From positions 1 through 15,992 of the forward strand of contig CAKQKN010000104.1 of assembly GCA_934249215.1 (NCBI GenBank): a stretch of 15,992 bases of DNA, read 5' to 3'. The position numbers were made by a program, and so were the translations under genes. Origin of the DNA: an uncultured Clostridia bacterium. Lineage in GTDB: Bacteria; Bacillota; Clostridia; Christensenellales; Borkfalkiaceae. Under the pieces are notes generated by a model that searched no databases, was not told the origin of the DNA, and saw only the letters and a list, made by a program, of their open reading frames with translations. Positions 1 through 8,125 of this stretch are shown in pieces (position 1 is the first letter of the stretch; the number at the start of each line of letters is the position of its first letter).

Positions 1-8
1 TGCGAAGC

Positions 9-132
9 ATTTTTGCGGCGAAGAAATCGCCGTCTTGCGGTACGGTTTTTGCAAGGCAAACGACCGAAATCGTACTCGACGTACGTTGATGGGAGTTTAA
101 CGCTGCAAAAACCGATTTATTTCCGCAAAAAT
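9..132. repeat. Nested inverted-repeat element upstream of the regulator gene
   Basis: Several complementary arms sit one inside another. The outer arm atttttgcgg (9-18) matches ccgcaaaaat (123-132). An inner arm cggtttttgca (43-53) matches tgcaaaaaccg (104-114). A core cgtac (71-75) matches gtacg (81-85). A local hairpin cggcga-agaaa-tcgccg lies at 16-32 and competes with part of the outer arm. All arms are perfect. The pattern suggests a folded RNA leader or a dispersed structured repeat. One reading frame is open from base 1 to the stop at 136-138, so it could also be the degraded or real tail of an upstream gene, but I do not recognise its product. The arms are seen directly; any function is inference. 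Confidence 0.55.
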
Positions 133-184
133 ATTTAGTGATGACGAATGGAATCCCTAATGTTTTTAACCGAGCAAACAACAC

Positions 185-188
185 GGAG
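185..188 (+). promoter_or_regulatory. Ribosome binding site deciding the XRE regulator start
   Basis: GGAG lies six bases before the ATG at 195. No comparable site precedes the earlier in-frame start at 138, and the 19 residues that start would add have no counterpart in this family. The start at 195 gives the usual MNLGEKIRSLR-type beginning. Confidence 0.75.
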
Positions 189-194
189 CAAACA

Positions 195-728
195 ATGAAT
201 TTAGGAGAAAAAATACGATCGTTGCGCCAAGGGTGTTACCTGACGCAAGAGGAACTTGCCGACAGATGCGAACTGACGAAGGGCTATATTTCGCAGATAG
301 AAAACGATCTTACCAGCCCGTCGATCGCGACGCTCGTCGATATACTCGCCGCCCTCGGCACCACACTCAAAGATTTCTTTAACGAGAACGAAGAAGAGCG
401 AGTGGTTTTCGCCGAAGAGGACTTCATCGAAAAAGTGGACGGCGGAAGAGTTACGAACTGGCTTATTCCGAACGCGCAGAAGAACATGATGGAGCCGCTC
501 CGGATCGAACTCGAACCGGGCGCGGAAACTTACGAGGACGTTCCGCACGAAGGCGAAGAATTCGGATACGTGCTCGACGGACAGATCGTTCTTCACCTAG
601 GCAAGAAAAAGGTCGTCTGTAAGAAAGGCAACAGCTTTTATTATAAGGCGGACAAGACGCATTATTTATCCAACAACGGTAAAAAGACGGCGGTTTTCAT
701 CTGGATTTCCTCTCCGCCGACTTTCTGA
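195..728 (+). CDS. XRE-family transcriptional regulator with C-terminal cupin domain
   Basis: This 177-residue DNA-binding regulator has an HTH_3/XRE helix-turn-helix at about residues 5-59 (EKIRSLRQ, LTQEELA, YISQIEN, SPSIATL) and a cupin-2 beta barrel at about 103-170. The barrel contains HEGEEFGYVLDGQ (H118, E121, E122) and a later KADKTHYLSN (H156), the positions where cupins of this type bind a small ligand or metal. The architecture is that of the PuuR-like regulators often found beside polyamine genes. It lies 65 bases upstream of potA on the same strand, so the likely role, by inference, is sensing polyamine or a related metabolite and controlling the importer. Length and architecture are normal for the family. 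I see no obvious operator nearby, only short palindromes in the gap to potA. The specific ligand cannot be read from the sequence. Confidence 0.9.
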   Translation: MNLGEKIRSLRQGCYLTQEELADRCELTKGYISQIENDLTSPSIATLVDILAALGTTLKDFFNENEEERVVFAEEDFIEKVDGGRVTNWLIPNAQKNMMEPLRIELEPGAETYEDVPHEGEEFGYVLDGQIVLHLGKKKVVCKKGNSFYYKADKTHYLSNNGKKTAVFIWISSPPTF

Positions 729-793
729 TAAATTATCTCAATATATCAATAATCGACCTATAGCTTAGTTTTCGATTAACAAAGGAGAAACAA

Positions 794-2293
794 ATGGCAG
801 AAAAAATCATCGAACTCATCGGAGTTACGAAGTCGTATGACGGTGTTACCGTCGTGGATAACGAAAACCTTTATATAAGAAAAGGCGAATTCGTTACCCT
901 TCTCGGTCCGTCGGGTTGCGGAAAAACGACGACCCTCAGGATGATCGCCGGGTTCGAAATGCCCGACAGCGGAAAAATCCTTCTGACGGGCAAAGACATA
1001 ACGAACCTTCCCCCCTATATGCGTCCGGTCAATACCGTTTTCCAGCGTTACGCGTTGTTCCCCCATCTGAACGTTTACGACAACGTCGCGTACGGTCTGA
1101 AACTCAAAACGAGAATGGTTACTTACGAAAACCAAGCGGGTAAAAAGATTAAGAGGAAAGAAAAACTTTCGAAAGCGGAAATATCCGAGAAGGTCAAGAA
1201 AGCTTTGAAAATGGTCGATCTCGAGGACTTTGAAAATCGCGACGTGACTACCCTTTCGGGCGGTCAGCAACAGCGTATCGCGATCGCCCGAGCGATCGTA
1301 AACGAGCCCGAAATTCTTCTTCTCGACGAACCGCTCGGCGCGCTCGATCTCAAAATGAGAAAAGACATGCAGCTCGAACTTAAGGAAATGCACAAAAAAC
1401 TCGGCATTACCTTTATTTACGTGACGCACGATCAGGAAGAAGCGCTGACGATGAGCGACACGATCGTCGTCATGAAAGACGGCGTTATTCAGCAGATCGG
1501 AACGCCAACCGACATCTATAACGAACCGAAGAGCGCATTCGTCGCGGACTTCATCGGCGACAGCAATATTTTCAGCGGCACGATCATCGGCGACCGCAAA
1601 GTGCGTTTTCTCGGCAAAGCGTTCGACATGGTGGACGATTTCGAACTCAACGAAAAAGTTGACGTCGTGGTCCGCCCCGAGGACGTGTTCCTCGTCGACG
1701 AAGGGCTCGGACAGGTCGACGGCGTTATCACCTCGAGCATTTTCAAGGGCGTGCATTACGAAATGGCGATGCAGATCGGGAAGAGCGAACTCGTCATTCA
1801 GGACACCGTCGAAAGAAAAGCGGGAACGCGTGCGAGCGCGATTATCAAGCCCGACGATATTCATATCATGCACAAGGAATTCGTTTCCAACGTGTATGAC
1901 GGAATCATCACAAAGCACAATACCGTCGAGTTTGCCGAGGGCGAATTCGAATGCGACGTTACGCAACTCTATCCCGGTTCGCATCTGGACGAAGAAGAAT
2001 ATCTCGTTCTTCCGAGCGGCGAAAAACTCGATCTTACGGGCGTCGAGGTCAAGGTCGAAATCGGACTTAAGGACATCGAGATCATCGACAACGAGGACGA
2101 CGGCGAAGCGTGCGGTCAGATCGTTTCGATCATCTATAAGGGCGACCACTATCAGGTTATCGTGAGAACGCCGGAGGAAGAAGAGGATTTCGTCATCGAT
2201 ACGGAATACGTTTGGAACGAAAACGACAAGGTAAGCGTCAAGGTCGCGCCCCAAAAAATCAAATTAACTTTAAAGGAAACGGATAAGAAATGA
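794..2293 (+). CDS. potA: Spermidine/putrescine ABC transporter ATP-binding protein PotA, extended form
   Basis: PotA is the cytoplasmic ATPase that powers polyamine import through PotB and PotC. Visible motifs are Walker A GPSGCGKT (38-45), the Q-loop in VFQRYALFP (Q84), signature LSGGQ (154-158), Walker B ILLLDEP (174-180) and the switch histidine in THDQEEALTMSD (H212). It ends with 'FVADFIGDSNIFSG' and TOBE-type regulatory sequence, as in MalK/PotA ATPases. At 499 residues it is much longer than the usual 350-380. About 20 extra lysine-rich residues sit near 106-127. The C-terminal module at about 258-360 is repeated at about 366-495: NIFSGTII matches NVYDGIIT, and SSIFKGVHY matches SIIYKGDHY. 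The start has AAAGGAG upstream and the stop overlaps the potB start as ATGA, indicating translational coupling. The family call is firm; the meaning of the duplication is unknown. Confidence 0.95.
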   Translation: MAEKIIELIGVTKSYDGVTVVDNENLYIRKGEFVTLLGPSGCGKTTTLRMIAGFEMPDSGKILLTGKDITNLPPYMRPVNTVFQRYALFPHLNVYDNVAYGLKLKTRMVTYENQAGKKIKRKEKLSKAEISEKVKKALKMVDLEDFENRDVTTLSGGQQQRIAIARAIVNEPEILLLDEPLGALDLKMRKDMQLELKEMHKKLGITFIYVTHDQEEALTMSDTIVVMKDGVIQQIGTPTDIYNEPKSAFVADFIGDSNIFSGTIIGDRKVRFLGKAFDMVDDFELNEKVDVVVRPEDVFLVDEGLGQVDGVITSSIFKGVHYEMAMQIGKSELVIQDTVERKAGTRASAIIKPDDIHIMHKEFVSNVYDGIITKHNTVEFAEGEFECDVTQLYPGSHLDEEEYLVLPSGEKLDLTGVEVKVEIGLKDIEIIDNEDDGEACGQIVSIIYKGDHYQVIVRTPEEEEDFVIDTEYVWNENDKVSVKVAPQKIKLTLKETDKK

Positions 2294-3105
2294 CGGCACT
2301 TAAATTTTCCAGAAAACATCTGGGCATACCCTACGCGGTGTTTTTGGCGGTGTTCGTGATACTCCCCCTCCTTCTCATCGTGTATTATGCCTTTACCGTT
2401 GACGGCAAGTTCTCGTTCGCGAACTTTTCCGATTTTTTCAGCGGCAGCACCAATCTCACCGTACTTTTGCAAAGCTTTTGCATTGCTTTTCTGACGACGG
2501 TTATATGCCTCGTCGTCGGCTACCCCGTCGCGTATATTCTCGCAAGAAGCCCGCTCAAACAAAAAAGCGTTTTTCTGATGCTGTTCGTTCTCCCCATGTG
2601 GATCAACTTCGTTTTGAGAACGGCGGCAATGAAAGAACTGCTTTATGCGCTCGGGTTTTACGAAAGCGGCGAACTCAGTTATCTCAACACGATCATCGGT
2701 ATGGTTTACGACTATCTGCCGGTAACCATACTCCCCCTTTATACCGTTCTTATAAAGCTTGACAAGAGCGTGCTCGAGGCGTCTGCCGATCTCGGTGCGA
2801 AACCCGCCACCACGTTCGTCAAAGCCACCCTGCCCATGTCTATGCCCGGAATCGTCAGCGCGATTACGATGGTCTTTCTTCCGACGACAACGAGCTACGT
2901 TATTTCCGACACACTCGGCAACAGCAAGGTAACGATTATCGGTAAACTCATCGAAAGCAAGTTCAATTCGGGCGCGACTAACGCCTGGAACGTAGGATCT
3001 GCGATCGCGCTCATTCTTCTCATTCTCATCTTCGCAACGATGCTCATAAGCGGCAAGTTCGGGGACGAAAACGCCGAACAAGCGAGGGGGAACGGATTAT
3101 GGTAA
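2290..3105 (+). CDS. potB: Spermidine/putrescine ABC transporter permease PotB
   Basis: One of the two membrane subunits of the polyamine importer, 271 residues, the normal size. About six membrane segments are visible, starting with AVFLAVFVILPLLLIVYYAF (16-35). The cytoplasmic EAA loop that contacts the ATPase is at about 162-187 (VLEASADLGAKPATTF followed by LPMSMPG). The segment LPMWINFVLRT (101-111) is typical of PotB. Its ATG overlaps the potA stop by four bases, and it overlaps potC by seven, so the subunits are probably made in step. No residue or length anomaly was seen. It could in principle serve a related substrate, but the order potA-B-C-D and the family motifs favour polyamines. 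Confidence 0.94.
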   Translation: MTALKFSRKHLGIPYAVFLAVFVILPLLLIVYYAFTVDGKFSFANFSDFFSGSTNLTVLLQSFCIAFLTTVICLVVGYPVAYILARSPLKQKSVFLMLFVLPMWINFVLRTAAMKELLYALGFYESGELSYLNTIIGMVYDYLPVTILPLYTVLIKLDKSVLEASADLGAKPATTFVKATLPMSMPGIVSAITMVFLPTTTSYVISDTLGNSKVTIIGKLIESKFNSGATNAWNVGSAIALILLILIFATMLISGKFGDENAEQARGNGLW

Positions 3106-3899
3106 AAAAATTCATAAAACGCGGATATATATTCCTCGTGCTCGCGTTTTTATACGCACCTATATTTCTTCTCGTCGTATACAGTTTCAACGGTTCGAAA
3201 GAAATCGGAACCTGGTCGACGGAATGGGGCTTTCAGCACTATAGACTGCTTTTCGAGGACGAACAGATTATTTCCGCCGTGTCGAACACGCTGATACTCG
3301 CGTTCGTGGCGGCGACACTTTCGACGATTCTCGGCACGATCGGGGCGATCGGCTCGTTCTATTCCAAAAAAAGCACGCAGAAACTTCTCGGCGGAGCGAC
3401 GCAGATCCCCGTCATCAGCGCGGAAATCGTTACGGGGCTTTCGCTCGCGATGATATTCGTGTTCTTCGGGTTCAACGGAACGTGGGCGTCGCTTATCGTC
3501 GCGCATATCGTGATCTGCTTCCCGTTCGTGTATCTGAACGTTCTGCCAAAACTCAAACAGCTTAACCCGAATCTTTACGAAGCGGGGCTCGACCTCGGCG
3601 CAACGCCCGCAAAAGCCTTGTTTACGATAATCATTCCGGAAATACTCCCCGGCATTTTCTCGGGCTTTCTGCTTGCGGTGACGATGTCGCTCGACGACTA
3701 TATCGTTACCACGTTCACGAAACCCGACACGCTCGACACGATTTCCACCTATACTTACAACGCCTACGCCAAAGGCGGAGCGAATACCTCCGTCCCCGCA
3801 CTGCGCGCCCTTTCGACGATTATTTTCATCGTCGTCATTCTCGTGATCGTTCTGATCAACGTGCGCGCCGCAAAACAAGCGAAAAAGTATAACCGCTGA
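3099..3899 (+). CDS. potC: Spermidine/putrescine ABC transporter permease PotC
   Basis: Second membrane subunit of the polyamine importer, 266 residues, the usual length. The first membrane segment is at about 10-29 (YIFLVLAFLYAPIFLLVVYS), followed by the family-typical SFNGSKEIGTWSTEWGFQHY. The EAA loop is at about 159-184 (LYEAGLDLGATPAKALF, IIIPEILPG), followed by SLDDYIVTTF, a hallmark of PotC. The last helix (240-254) is followed by a short basic tail. The start is preceded by GAGGGGG inside the end of potB, and the two genes overlap by seven bases. It ends 20 bases before potD. PotB and PotC together should form the heterodimeric pore that receives substrate from PotD. Confidence 0.95.
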   Translation: MVKKFIKRGYIFLVLAFLYAPIFLLVVYSFNGSKEIGTWSTEWGFQHYRLLFEDEQIISAVSNTLILAFVAATLSTILGTIGAIGSFYSKKSTQKLLGGATQIPVISAEIVTGLSLAMIFVFFGFNGTWASLIVAHIVICFPFVYLNVLPKLKQLNPNLYEAGLDLGATPAKALFTIIIPEILPGIFSGFLLAVTMSLDDYIVTTFTKPDTLDTISTYTYNAYAKGGANTSVPALRALSTIIFIVVILVIVLINVRAAKQAKKYNR

Positions 3900-3919
3900 C
3901 ACACATAGGAGAAAAATCA

Positions 3920-5512
3920 ATGAAAAGAACTTCATCTCTTTTTGCCGCGGTACTCCTCGCGCTCCTGTCGTTCTGCTCCGTTTTCGCGGGGTGTGCGGAC
4001 GAAGGCGAGAAAGATACCCGGCTCGTACTCAAAGTTATGAGCTGGGAGGACTATATCGATAACGAAGATTACGAGGACGAAGAAAACGATATTTACGAAG
4101 GCGCCGTTATCTACGAGTTCGAAAAATATTGCAAAGAAACGCTCGGACTGAACGTCAAAGTGGAATATTCCACAGTCGGGACGAACGAGGAAATGTACAC
4201 GAAGATCAACCTCAACAAGGAAAGTTACGACCTCGTCTGCCCGTCCGAATATATGATTCAGAAGATGATCGACGAGAACATGCTCGAACCGATCGACCGC
4301 TCGAACGGCAAGATGGAAACGTATGACGAAAACGTTTCGGCGTATATTTCCGACCTCTTCAAGCGCACGAGAACGGACGCGGACGACGAAAGCACTTCGC
4401 TTTATAACTACGCCGCCTGCTATATGTGGGGCACGATGGGCTTCGTTTATAACCCCGAATTCGTCGAAGAGGACGAAGTGAAAAACTGGTCGGCGGTCTG
4501 GAACAAAAAGTTCAAGAACAAATGCACGATCAAGGACAGCGTTCGCGACAGTTACGTTCTCGCGCTCGGGTATGCTTATCACGACGAACTTATGAAATAC
4601 GCCGAGGATTTAAGCAACGCGCTTACTTCCGACGAGGAAAAAAATGCTCGGCTCGAAGCGGAATATAACGCGAACATAACCGCACTTTTCAACAGCGTTT
4701 CGGACGACGCGATCGAAAGAACGGGCAAACTGCTCAAACTCCTCGCCCCCACTCTTTACGGTTACGAAGTGGACAGCGGCAAAAAGGATATGGCGGCGGG
4801 CAAGATCTGGATCAACTTCGCCTGGAGCGGCGACGCGGTGTATGCGATGGATTTCGCCGAAGATCCCCTCGAAGTCGGCGACAAGACTGCCGAACTTAAC
4901 TATATCGTTCCCGAAGAAGGAAGCAACATTTTCTTCGACGGATGGGTTATGCCCAAAGGTGCGAACGTCGATCTCGCACAGGAATATATCAACTTCATTT
5001 CGCAGCCGCACTTCGCACAGCGCAATATGGACTTCATCGGATATACGACCTCGATCGCGAGCGACGAAATTTTCGATAACGTGGTCGAAAACTACGGATA
5101 TACGGGTGTCGAAAAGGACGAGAACGGCGCTTATTTCGCGGAGGGCGAGGACGGCGAAAAAATCGAAGTGTTCCCCGTCGATCTCGGGTACCTTTTCCGC
5201 AAGGACGGCGACGAAGAGGACAAAAGTTACGTCGTTTATACCGACACGCTCGGACGGCAGTTTTCCGCACAGTACCCCGACTATGAAACGGTCAAGCGCT
5301 GCACGGTTATGCGGCACTTCACGGACGAAGAAGTAATCAAACTAAACAAAATGTGGGACGAGTCAAAGCCCACCGCCTGGCAAGGCGTGTTCATCGCTTC
5401 TATGATCGTTCTCGCGCTTCTTATCGTGGCGTTCGTCGTCATAAAACTCGTCGGCTCGGGCTCGCTTACGCTGCCCGTGAGAAAAGGCTATAAGGTCGTC
5501 GGCAAAGAATAA
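3920..5512 (+). CDS. potD: Spermidine/putrescine-binding lipoprotein PotD with extra C-terminal membrane helix
   Basis: The extracellular receptor that captures polyamines for PotABC. A basic, hydrophobic signal sequence ends in a lipobox VFAGC with the acylated cysteine at C25. The mature part begins with LKVMSWEDYI (37-46), the usual start of a PotD/PotF fold, and includes YDLVCPSEYM (103-112), MWGTMGFVYNP (169-179) and KIWINFAWSGDAVYAM (295-310), all family-typical. At 530 residues it is far longer than the usual 340-370. The excess lies in acidic insertions (around 45-60, 235-260 and 395-440) and a C-terminal hydrophobic helix at about 489-511 followed by a short basic tail ending in KGYKVVGKE. 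It would thus be anchored by both lipid and helix. The start has an AGGAG site nine bases upstream. Last gene of the operon. Confidence 0.93.
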   Translation: MKRTSSLFAAVLLALLSFCSVFAGCADEGEKDTRLVLKVMSWEDYIDNEDYEDEENDIYEGAVIYEFEKYCKETLGLNVKVEYSTVGTNEEMYTKINLNKESYDLVCPSEYMIQKMIDENMLEPIDRSNGKMETYDENVSAYISDLFKRTRTDADDESTSLYNYAACYMWGTMGFVYNPEFVEEDEVKNWSAVWNKKFKNKCTIKDSVRDSYVLALGYAYHDELMKYAEDLSNALTSDEEKNARLEAEYNANITALFNSVSDDAIERTGKLLKLLAPTLYGYEVDSGKKDMAAGKIWINFAWSGDAVYAMDFAEDPLEVGDKTAELNYIVPEEGSNIFFDGWVMPKGANVDLAQEYINFISQPHFAQRNMDFIGYTTSIASDEIFDNVVENYGYTGVEKDENGAYFAEGEDGEKIEVFPVDLGYLFRKDGDEEDKSYVVYTDTLGRQFSAQYPDYETVKRCTVMRHFTDEEVIKLNKMWDESKPTAWQGVFIASMIVLALLIVAFVVIKLVGSGSLTLPVRKGYKVVGKE

Positions 5513-5537
5513 TAACCGTAAAACCGAAAAACGTATG

Positions 5538-5576
5538 AAAGCGCCGCTTTCCGATAAAAGGAAGGCGGCGCTTTTT
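5538..5576 (+). terminator. Rho-independent terminator of the pot operon
   Basis: A hairpin has arms aaagcgccgctttcc and ggaaggcggcgcttt, with one G-T pair, around a short A-rich loop, and ends in a run of five T. It begins 25 bases after the potD stop. The - strand copy could also halt transcription coming from the kinase-like gene, though its T run is shorter. Confidence 0.88.
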
Positions 5577-5641
5577 GACTGTGGTGAGTTTTTTCGATTG
5601 TGACGAGTTTTTTATGCGTAAGTCTAATTGCGTGAGTTTGA

Positions 5642-6181
5642 TTATGTTTTACGCATCAAAACGGGGAGCATTACACTGTCGAAAAACGAGTTGAAGTCGG
5701 CTTCGAGATCGGCAACGGTGGCGTTGTTTCCGTCGTATACGAAGTCGTAGTCGTACTTTTCGACGTCGTCGTCGGCGTGGTTGCCGAACGCTTTGTTTTT
5801 GTGTCTGAAAGCGTCGTCGTGGCGGCGAATGAGCAAGGTGACCGTTTTTATAAGAGAATTGTCTACGATTTTTTTGATTTCCTCGCTCTCGCGGCAATGG
5901 ACGAACATTATTTCGTCGGAACTTTCCGAAAACTCTTTTTCTTTTTTAAGCACGTATTTGAGCGGCAGATCGTCGTATTCGATGAAAACTTGCTTCAAAT
6001 CTGCAAGCATTTTGCGCGCGGCATCCGTTTTCTCGCCTTTCCAGCCGGCAAAAGACGCGATTTCCTTTATCGGATCGACCGTCGAAATATTGAGCACGCC
6101 GAAACGCTTCGCAATGATTTTGCATACGGTGTCTTTCCCCGAGCCGCCTTGCCCGTTTATTACGATTACTACCTTATCCAT
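5642..6181 (-). CDS. P-loop kinase-like protein of unknown substrate
   Basis: A 179-residue cytosolic protein. Its N-terminus, VVIVINGQGGSGKDTVC, is a beta strand followed by a Walker A loop (G10-T18, with K16). The GKD variant is seen in deoxynucleotide monophosphate kinases and related small-molecule kinases. ISTVDPIKEIASFAGW (33-48) resembles the substrate-side segment of dNMP-kinase-like proteins, and EIMFVHCRE (90-98) may be the Walker B strand. Basic residues in LLIRRHDDAFRHK (116-128) could form the lid. GGGGTAG lies a few bases before the ATG. It starts 19 bases after the stop of the leucine-rich repeat gene and is the last gene of that unit. The phosphate acceptor cannot be told from the sequence; nucleotide or phosphorylated-metabolite kinase activity is an inference from the fold. 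Confidence 0.75.
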   Translation of the reverse strand: MDKVVIVINGQGGSGKDTVCKIIAKRFGVLNISTVDPIKEIASFAGWKGEKTDAARKMLADLKQVFIEYDDLPLKYVLKKEKEFSESSDEIMFVHCRESEEIKKIVDNSLIKTVTLLIRRHDDAFRHKNKAFGNHADDDVEKYDYDFVYDGNNATVADLEADFNSFFDSVMLPVLMRKT

Positions 6182-6200
6182 ATTCTACCCCGTCAATTAT

Positions 6201-6956
6201 CTATAGTGTGAACTTTTTGTCCAAGCAGACGACTTCGAGAGTTTTCAAGCCCCTGAACGCGTTGTCGCCGAATTTTACGTGCGAAAATTGTTTCATCGTG
6301 CCGCTAAAAACGAGCGTTCGAAGGGAAACGCAACCGGCAAAAGCGTATTCGCCGACGTATTCGACCTCGCCCGAAATTACGATCTCCTTGAGCGAGGAGC
6401 AGCCGTAAAACGCATAATCCGAAATATATCGCAGCCCGCCTTTCGAATAATACTCCCCGTAAAGACCTTCTAGTTTTTCGCAAGCGAAAAAGGCATGTTC
6501 GCCAACCCGATCGAGAAAACCGTCCGCTTCCATACGCACAAGGCTTTTGCAACTGTCGAAAAAATGATCGGGAACGTCGCAGACCGGCGAAGCTATGCGC
6601 GCGTCGGCAAGTTTTTCGCACCCGGTAAAAGCACCCTCGCCGAGGAGCAAAACACTCGGAACGACGACGGATTTGATCTTCCGAAGCCCGCAGAACGCAA
6701 AATTTCCGATCGCGACGAGGCCTTTCGGAAGCGAAAGGTCTTTTACGTTAAAACAACCCGAAAACGCCCAGTCGTCGATTTTCAAAAGCCCTTTGTTAAA
6801 GGAAATTTCCTTGAGTTTTTCGCACCCGCCGAACGCGCTTTTTCCGATCGTCCGAACGTTACTTCCGAAAACGACGGATTCGACGTCGGATTTTTCATAA
6901 GCCGAATCGGGAACGTCGGCGCGTTCTTCGGTCACGGTCGAAAGAACTTTTTTCAT
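6201..6956 (-). CDS. BspA-type leucine-rich repeat (LRR_5) protein without signal peptide
   Basis: A 251-residue protein built almost wholly of roughly 23-residue LRR_5 repeats. The recurring pattern is 'IGKSAFGGCEKLKEISF', 'IDDWAFSGCFNVKDLSL', 'IGNFAFCGLRKIKSVVV', 'YISDYAFYGCSSLKEIVI' and 'VGEYAFAGCVSLRTLVF'. About ten repeats fill the chain from residue 25 to the end. BspA-like repeats are usually on secreted surface proteins. Here there is no signal peptide, membrane segment or cell-wall anchor, so the protein should stay in the cytosol. Such repeats normally mediate protein-protein contact; the partner is unknown. Its ATG overlaps the stop of the upstream transporter as ATGA and the kinase-like gene follows 19 bases later, so all three are probably co-transcribed. 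Confidence 0.88.
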   Translation of the reverse strand: MKKVLSTVTEERADVPDSAYEKSDVESVVFGSNVRTIGKSAFGGCEKLKEISFNKGLLKIDDWAFSGCFNVKDLSLPKGLVAIGNFAFCGLRKIKSVVVPSVLLLGEGAFTGCEKLADARIASPVCDVPDHFFDSCKSLVRMEADGFLDRVGEHAFFACEKLEGLYGEYYSKGGLRYISDYAFYGCSSLKEIVISGEVEYVGEYAFAGCVSLRTLVFSGTMKQFSHVKFGDNAFRGLKTLEVVCLDKKFTL

Positions 6957-8023
6957 TTCTCGTCCGCCTCGGCGGTTGCATCCGCACTTTTACCAGCTTT
7001 TCCCGCCGTTTCGGTTGTTCCGATTGCTTTTGCGGTTCCGACCGTTCCGGTCGTTCCTGCCGCTTCGGCGGGCTTTTTAACAAACGCACTGAAATCGAGT
7101 TGCGCGAGAATTATCGCGATGAAGATCAAAAGACAACCGATATATTCCTGCGCGGTCATAAGTTTCTGATAGAAAATCCAGTCGGCAATGAGCGAGAACA
7201 CGCATTCGAGCCCCATAAGAAGAGGGGCAATGTGCGCGGGCACGAATTTTTGACCGACCATTTGCAACGTGTAGCCTATTCCGCAAGAAACGACGCCGGC
7301 GAAGAAAATCGCAAAACCGGCGGCTTTTATGTTCTCCCACTGCGGATTTTCGAAAATAAACGCGAGAATCGTGCAGGTTACGCCGCACACGATAAACTGT
7401 ATGCACGACAGACGAATCGCGTCGGTCGCGGGAGAATATTTGTCGATCACGAGAATGTGAATCGAGAAAAAGAACGAGCAGACGATTATGATGAGATCGC
7501 CTTTGTTTATGCTCAGATCTTTCAGTTCGCCGAGATTGAAGCACAGCAAAAACATTCCGAGAATGCCGATCGCAACGCCCGCCCAGCCGTTCCAACCTAT
7601 TTTTTTGCCGAAAAAGACGGTGATGACGGGCACGATTATTATGTACAGCGCGCTCAAAAAGCCCGCTTTCGTTACCGTAGTTTCCTTGACGCCGTATTGC
7701 TGAAGAGTGCTTGCCAGCGTCATAAATACGCCGCAAAGCAGCCCGCCGACGAGAAGAAATTTCTTGTCCTTGGGGTCCTTTACGCCGAGAACGGACGGCT
7801 TTTTACCCTTGATGAGATCGGATATGACGATTACCGGAACAAGGAAAACGGCGCCGAGCAGACTTCGAAGCCCGTTCATCGTGAACACGCCGATATAGTC
7901 CATCGCCGACTTTTGCGCGATGAACGCAAAACCCCAGATGCAGGTCGTTATCAGAAAAGCAAGAACGCCGAGGGCTCTTTGCTCCGCAAAAGTTTTTTTA
8001 TCTTCGGTAATTGCCTTATTCAC
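6953..8023 (-). CDS. DMT-superfamily (EamA) transporter with low-complexity C-terminal tail
   Basis: A 356-residue membrane transporter with ten predicted helices and two EamA repeats. The first begins with LGVLAFLITTCIWGFAFIAQ, the second with KGDLIIIVCSFFFSIHILVI. TKAGFLSALYIIIVPV and PAHIAPLLMGLECVFS are family-typical. EamA proteins export or import metabolites such as amino acids; the substrate is not evident. I chose the GTG at 8023, preceded by GGGAGAG at the right distance. An in-frame ATG at 8107 lacks a ribosome binding site, and starts further upstream lie before the promoter. The last 40 or so residues (about 6956-7078) are an Ala/Gly/Thr repeat-like tail (AAGTTGTVGTAKAIGTTETA), absent from most relatives. 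First gene of a three-gene unit. Confidence 0.9.
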   Translation of the reverse strand: MNKAITEDKKTFAEQRALGVLAFLITTCIWGFAFIAQKSAMDYIGVFTMNGLRSLLGAVFLVPVIVISDLIKGKKPSVLGVKDPKDKKFLLVGGLLCGVFMTLASTLQQYGVKETTVTKAGFLSALYIIIVPVITVFFGKKIGWNGWAGVAIGILGMFLLCFNLGELKDLSINKGDLIIIVCSFFFSIHILVIDKYSPATDAIRLSCIQFIVCGVTCTILAFIFENPQWENIKAAGFAIFFAGVVSCGIGYTLQMVGQKFVPAHIAPLLMGLECVFSLIADWIFYQKLMTAQEYIGCLLIFIAIILAQLDFSAFVKKPAEAAGTTGTVGTAKAIGTTETAGKAGKSADATAEADEK

Positions 8024-8125
8024 AGCAAAACTCTCCCAATTAAGCGAAAAACGTCGTTTATATTTGCTTTCGGGCGGCAGTTTTTCCCCGCCGCTCCGAT
8101 TTTTCATGCAAACGATCCATTTGTT

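Noticed and set aside
1..138. Open frame of 45 codons reaching a TAG at 136-138, perhaps the end of an upstream gene
   Set aside because: The translated sequence resembles no family I can name, and the stretch is better explained by its inverted repeats. The window edge prevents a firm decision.
727..778. Short palindromes (GATAAaTTATC and AATCGA...TCGATT) before potA, considered as operators of the XRE regulator
   Set aside because: The arms are short and A/T-rich, they do not share a half-site with each other, and nothing links them to the regulator.
776..2254. Long open frame of 492 codons on the - strand opposite potA
   Set aside because: It mirrors the codon pattern of potA, has a composition dominated by D, F, V and R with no family resemblance, and lacks a ribosome binding site.
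6201..6956. Idea that the leucine-rich repeat protein is a surface adhesin
   Set aside because: No signal peptide, membrane helix or wall anchor is present, and the start is fixed by overlap with the upstream gene.
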